From contig JADFMZ010000004.1 in the NCBI GenBank assembly GCA_022563615.1, positions 1-22,683 of the forward strand: a stretch of 22,683 nt of DNA, given 5' to 3'. Position numbers and translations under genes: made by a program. The notes under the pieces are model-generated. The model made no database searches. It was not told the DNA's origin and saw only the letters and a list, made by a program, of their open reading frames with translations. Shown here piece by piece: positions 21,236 through 22,683 of this stretch (position 1 is the first letter of the stretch; every line of letters begins with the position of its first letter). The DNA is from Planctomycetota bacterium (GTDB lineage: Bacteria; Planctomycetota; Phycisphaerae; UBA1845).

Positions 21236-22673
21236 GACCGGAGACAAGGGTTACACCCGTTCGGGGACATGGGTGACACATCCTATCGTTTCCTTCTTCC
21301 TCTGGGCACACTCTCGGCAGCCAGGCCGGAGTGAGCGGAGCGAACGGAGGCCTGGCTGCCGAGCGGCGAATTCTCGGAACCCCCCTCACTCATCGCATCG
21401 CCCCCGTCGCCCGGCGCATCTTCCCCCTCACCCGTCGCCTCGCCTCGCATGGGCCGGCCCCATCGGCCCGTCCGCTCGTTGATCCAACCGATAAGCTCGG
21501 TGCAGAAGTACACATCGAGCACACCCTCGCGCAACGTCGATCGCAGTGCCACCGAGTAGCCACGAAAGGCCTTCCCCACACGGTATTCCTGATTCCGAAG
21601 TGTAATCTGTCCACCGTCATACACGCGCCGAACCGTATCTCCGGGGCCATACTCGATCGGCGGCAACGCCTCAGGAAAGGGGCGAGCGCTGATGGCATAT
21701 CGAGTGATCGGCGTGTCAAGCTCCAGGGCCTCGTGCGGCCGATGAACGTTGTAGGTCTCACGCCAGTCGTCAAAGGCGCTCTGGCACGCCGGGAGATTCT
21801 CAAAAGATCGCCCACTCAGCACTTCCACCTTCAACGTTCGGTGAAAGCGTTCATCTTTGCCTTGGGTTTGCGGATGATACGGTCGCCCGTGCGAAACGCC
21901 CACGCCCAACCGCAGTAACCACGCCGTCAATGGCGTCCACGGATGATCCGCATCGTTACCCCACGGAGAACCATTGTCCATCAGCATCCGACGCGGAAGA
22001 CCGTAACGACGAAAGACACCCGTCAGTCGCTCGCGAACCGTGCCTGTACGTTCATTGCTGCACGCCTCCAAACCCACGCAATAACGCGAGTGATCGTCCA
22101 GCACCGTCAGGGGATGGCATCGATCACGATCCATCGCAAAATGTCCTTTGAAGTCCATCTGCCACAGGTCGTTGGGGCGCTCGTGCTCGAAACGCATCCA
22201 AGCCCTGTGCTTGCTCGACTCCGCCTCGTCGATCAGACCGTGCCGATGCAGGATGGCCGTTATCGTGCTGGCCGACGGAATATCTTGATGCCCGGCGTTG
22301 AGAAGAACCCGTCGAATCTTGCGCCCGCCCCAAGCGGGATGTTCGGCCCGAACCGCCAACACCCGTCCTTCCATCGCCTCCGAGGTCCGACCCGGCGAAC
22401 CCCGCGGACGCCTGGACCGATCCAAGAGTCCCGGAACCCCGCCGCTCGCGTAACGCCCCAACCACTTGTAGCCCGTTTTGCGACTGACTCCGAATCGCTG
22501 ACACAACTCCGACATCTTGGCCCATTCAGCCTGGGCCAATCGCACAAATTCCTCTCGACAAGACACGGCGGAACACTCCTTCCACGGCATGCTGATCCTC
22601 CTTGAACAAGGTCCAGCAGCCAGTCTAAAGTGTTACCCATGTCTCCGAACACCTGTCACCCATGTCCCCGGTC
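21236..22673 (-). mobile_element. IS481-family insertion sequence
   Basis: The transposase gene is enclosed by imperfect inverted ends of about 40 bp. Each end holds two 17-bp motifs six bases apart: on the left 21239-21255 and 21262-21278, on the right (minus strand) 22654-22670 and 22631-22647. Motifs read CGG(A/G)GACA(T/A)GGGT(G/A/T)ACA. The GACC just outside both outer motifs is shared, giving proposed ends at 21236 and 22673. No target duplication can be seen. The transposase is intact, so the copy may be active. Confidence 0.75.
21283..22590 (-). CDS. IS481-family DDE transposase
   Basis: The 435-residue product has an N-terminal helix-turn-helix (MSELCQRFGVSRKTGYKWLGRY, about 26-47), a conserved SRRPRGSP stretch and the rve catalytic core with D146 (WQMDFKG), D205 (LMDNGSPWG) and E247 (GKDERFHRTLK). 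Typical IS481 features such as the PYHPQTQGK(D)ER motif and RPHEALELDTP are present. The C-terminus has a low-complexity acidic/Gly tail (GEATGEGEDAPGDGGDAM) not needed by the family. The start is well supported by AAGGAGG six bases before ATG 22590. It catalyses cut-and-paste or copy-type movement of the element. Confidence 0.93.
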   Translation of the reverse strand: MPWKECSAVSCREEFVRLAQAEWAKMSELCQRFGVSRKTGYKWLGRYASGGVPGLLDRSRRPRGSPGRTSEAMEGRVLAVRAEHPAWGGRKIRRVLLNAGHQDIPSASTITAILHRHGLIDEAESSKHRAWMRFEHERPNDLWQMDFKGHFAMDRDRCHPLTVLDDHSRYCVGLEACSNERTGTVRERLTGVFRRYGLPRRMLMDNGSPWGNDADHPWTPLTAWLLRLGVGVSHGRPYHPQTQGKDERFHRTLKVEVLSGRSFENLPACQSAFDDWRETYNVHRPHEALELDTPITRYAISARPFPEALPPIEYGPGDTVRRVYDGGQITLRNQEYRVGKAFRGYSVALRSTLREGVLDVYFCTELIGWINERTGRWGRPMRGEATGEGEDAPGDGGDAMSEGGSENSPLGSQASVRSAHSGLAAESVPRGRRKR

Positions 22674-22683
22674 TATACACCAA

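Noticed and set aside
21231..22683. Target-site duplication of the insertion sequence
   Set aside because: The bases next to the proposed ends do not match; the real ends may be a few bases different, or the duplication was lost.

Overview
The window is GC-rich and looks like a chromosomal stretch of a planctomycete or a close relative. This rests on the mix of genes: a Ser/Thr kinase fused to a CHASE2 sensor, a secreted M4 protease ending in FTDIGK-type repeats, DUF2752, HDOD, lineage-type lipoproteins, and many dispersed hairpin repeats of the GTGGCAC type. The phylum is inferred from gene content and repeat style; no rRNA or other marker is present.

Layout. 1-223 holds the 5' part of purE on the minus strand, cut by the window edge. 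439-3571 (+) holds a DUF2752 membrane protein, two lipoproteins that look like tandem relatives, and a GT4-like glycosyltransferase joined to the second lipoprotein by an ATGA overlap. After a paired-hairpin repeat come rsmJ (3769-4581) and a large receptor kinase (4736-7333). The 3' end of the kinase gene is met tail-to-tail by two very small minus-strand ORFs (7428-7502 and 7287-7415), each with a Shine-Dalgarno sequence; the second overlaps the kinase gene. 7503-8229 is a repeat island without a convincing gene.

8230-11277 is a compact neuA-neuB-neuC operon for CMP-activation and synthesis of a nonulosonic (sialic-type) acid. A 90-bp cruciform-forming element sits exactly after the neuA stop codon. 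11381-12262 is an HDOD protein. 12480-13137 (minus) is a HepT/MntA toxin-antitoxin pair. 13412-15604 is a 730-residue protein I do not recognise. A tRNA-Val(UAC) with a good promoter follows at 15828-15901.

15902-16905 has no gene but carries several families of short repeated motifs (15928-16450) and a possible structured RNA ending in seven Ts. lexA (16906-17541) converges on a secreted M4 metalloprotease (17589-21059, minus). The right end is an IS481-family element (21236-22673) whose two ends each carry a doubled 17-bp motif.

The surface theme is strong: glycosyltransferase, nonulosonic acid synthesis, lipoproteins, secreted protease and receptor kinase. The most unusual parts are the repeats: the in-frame element between neuA and neuB, the 83-85 bp paired-hairpin element in two inverted copies, and the iteron-like array beside tRNA-Val.
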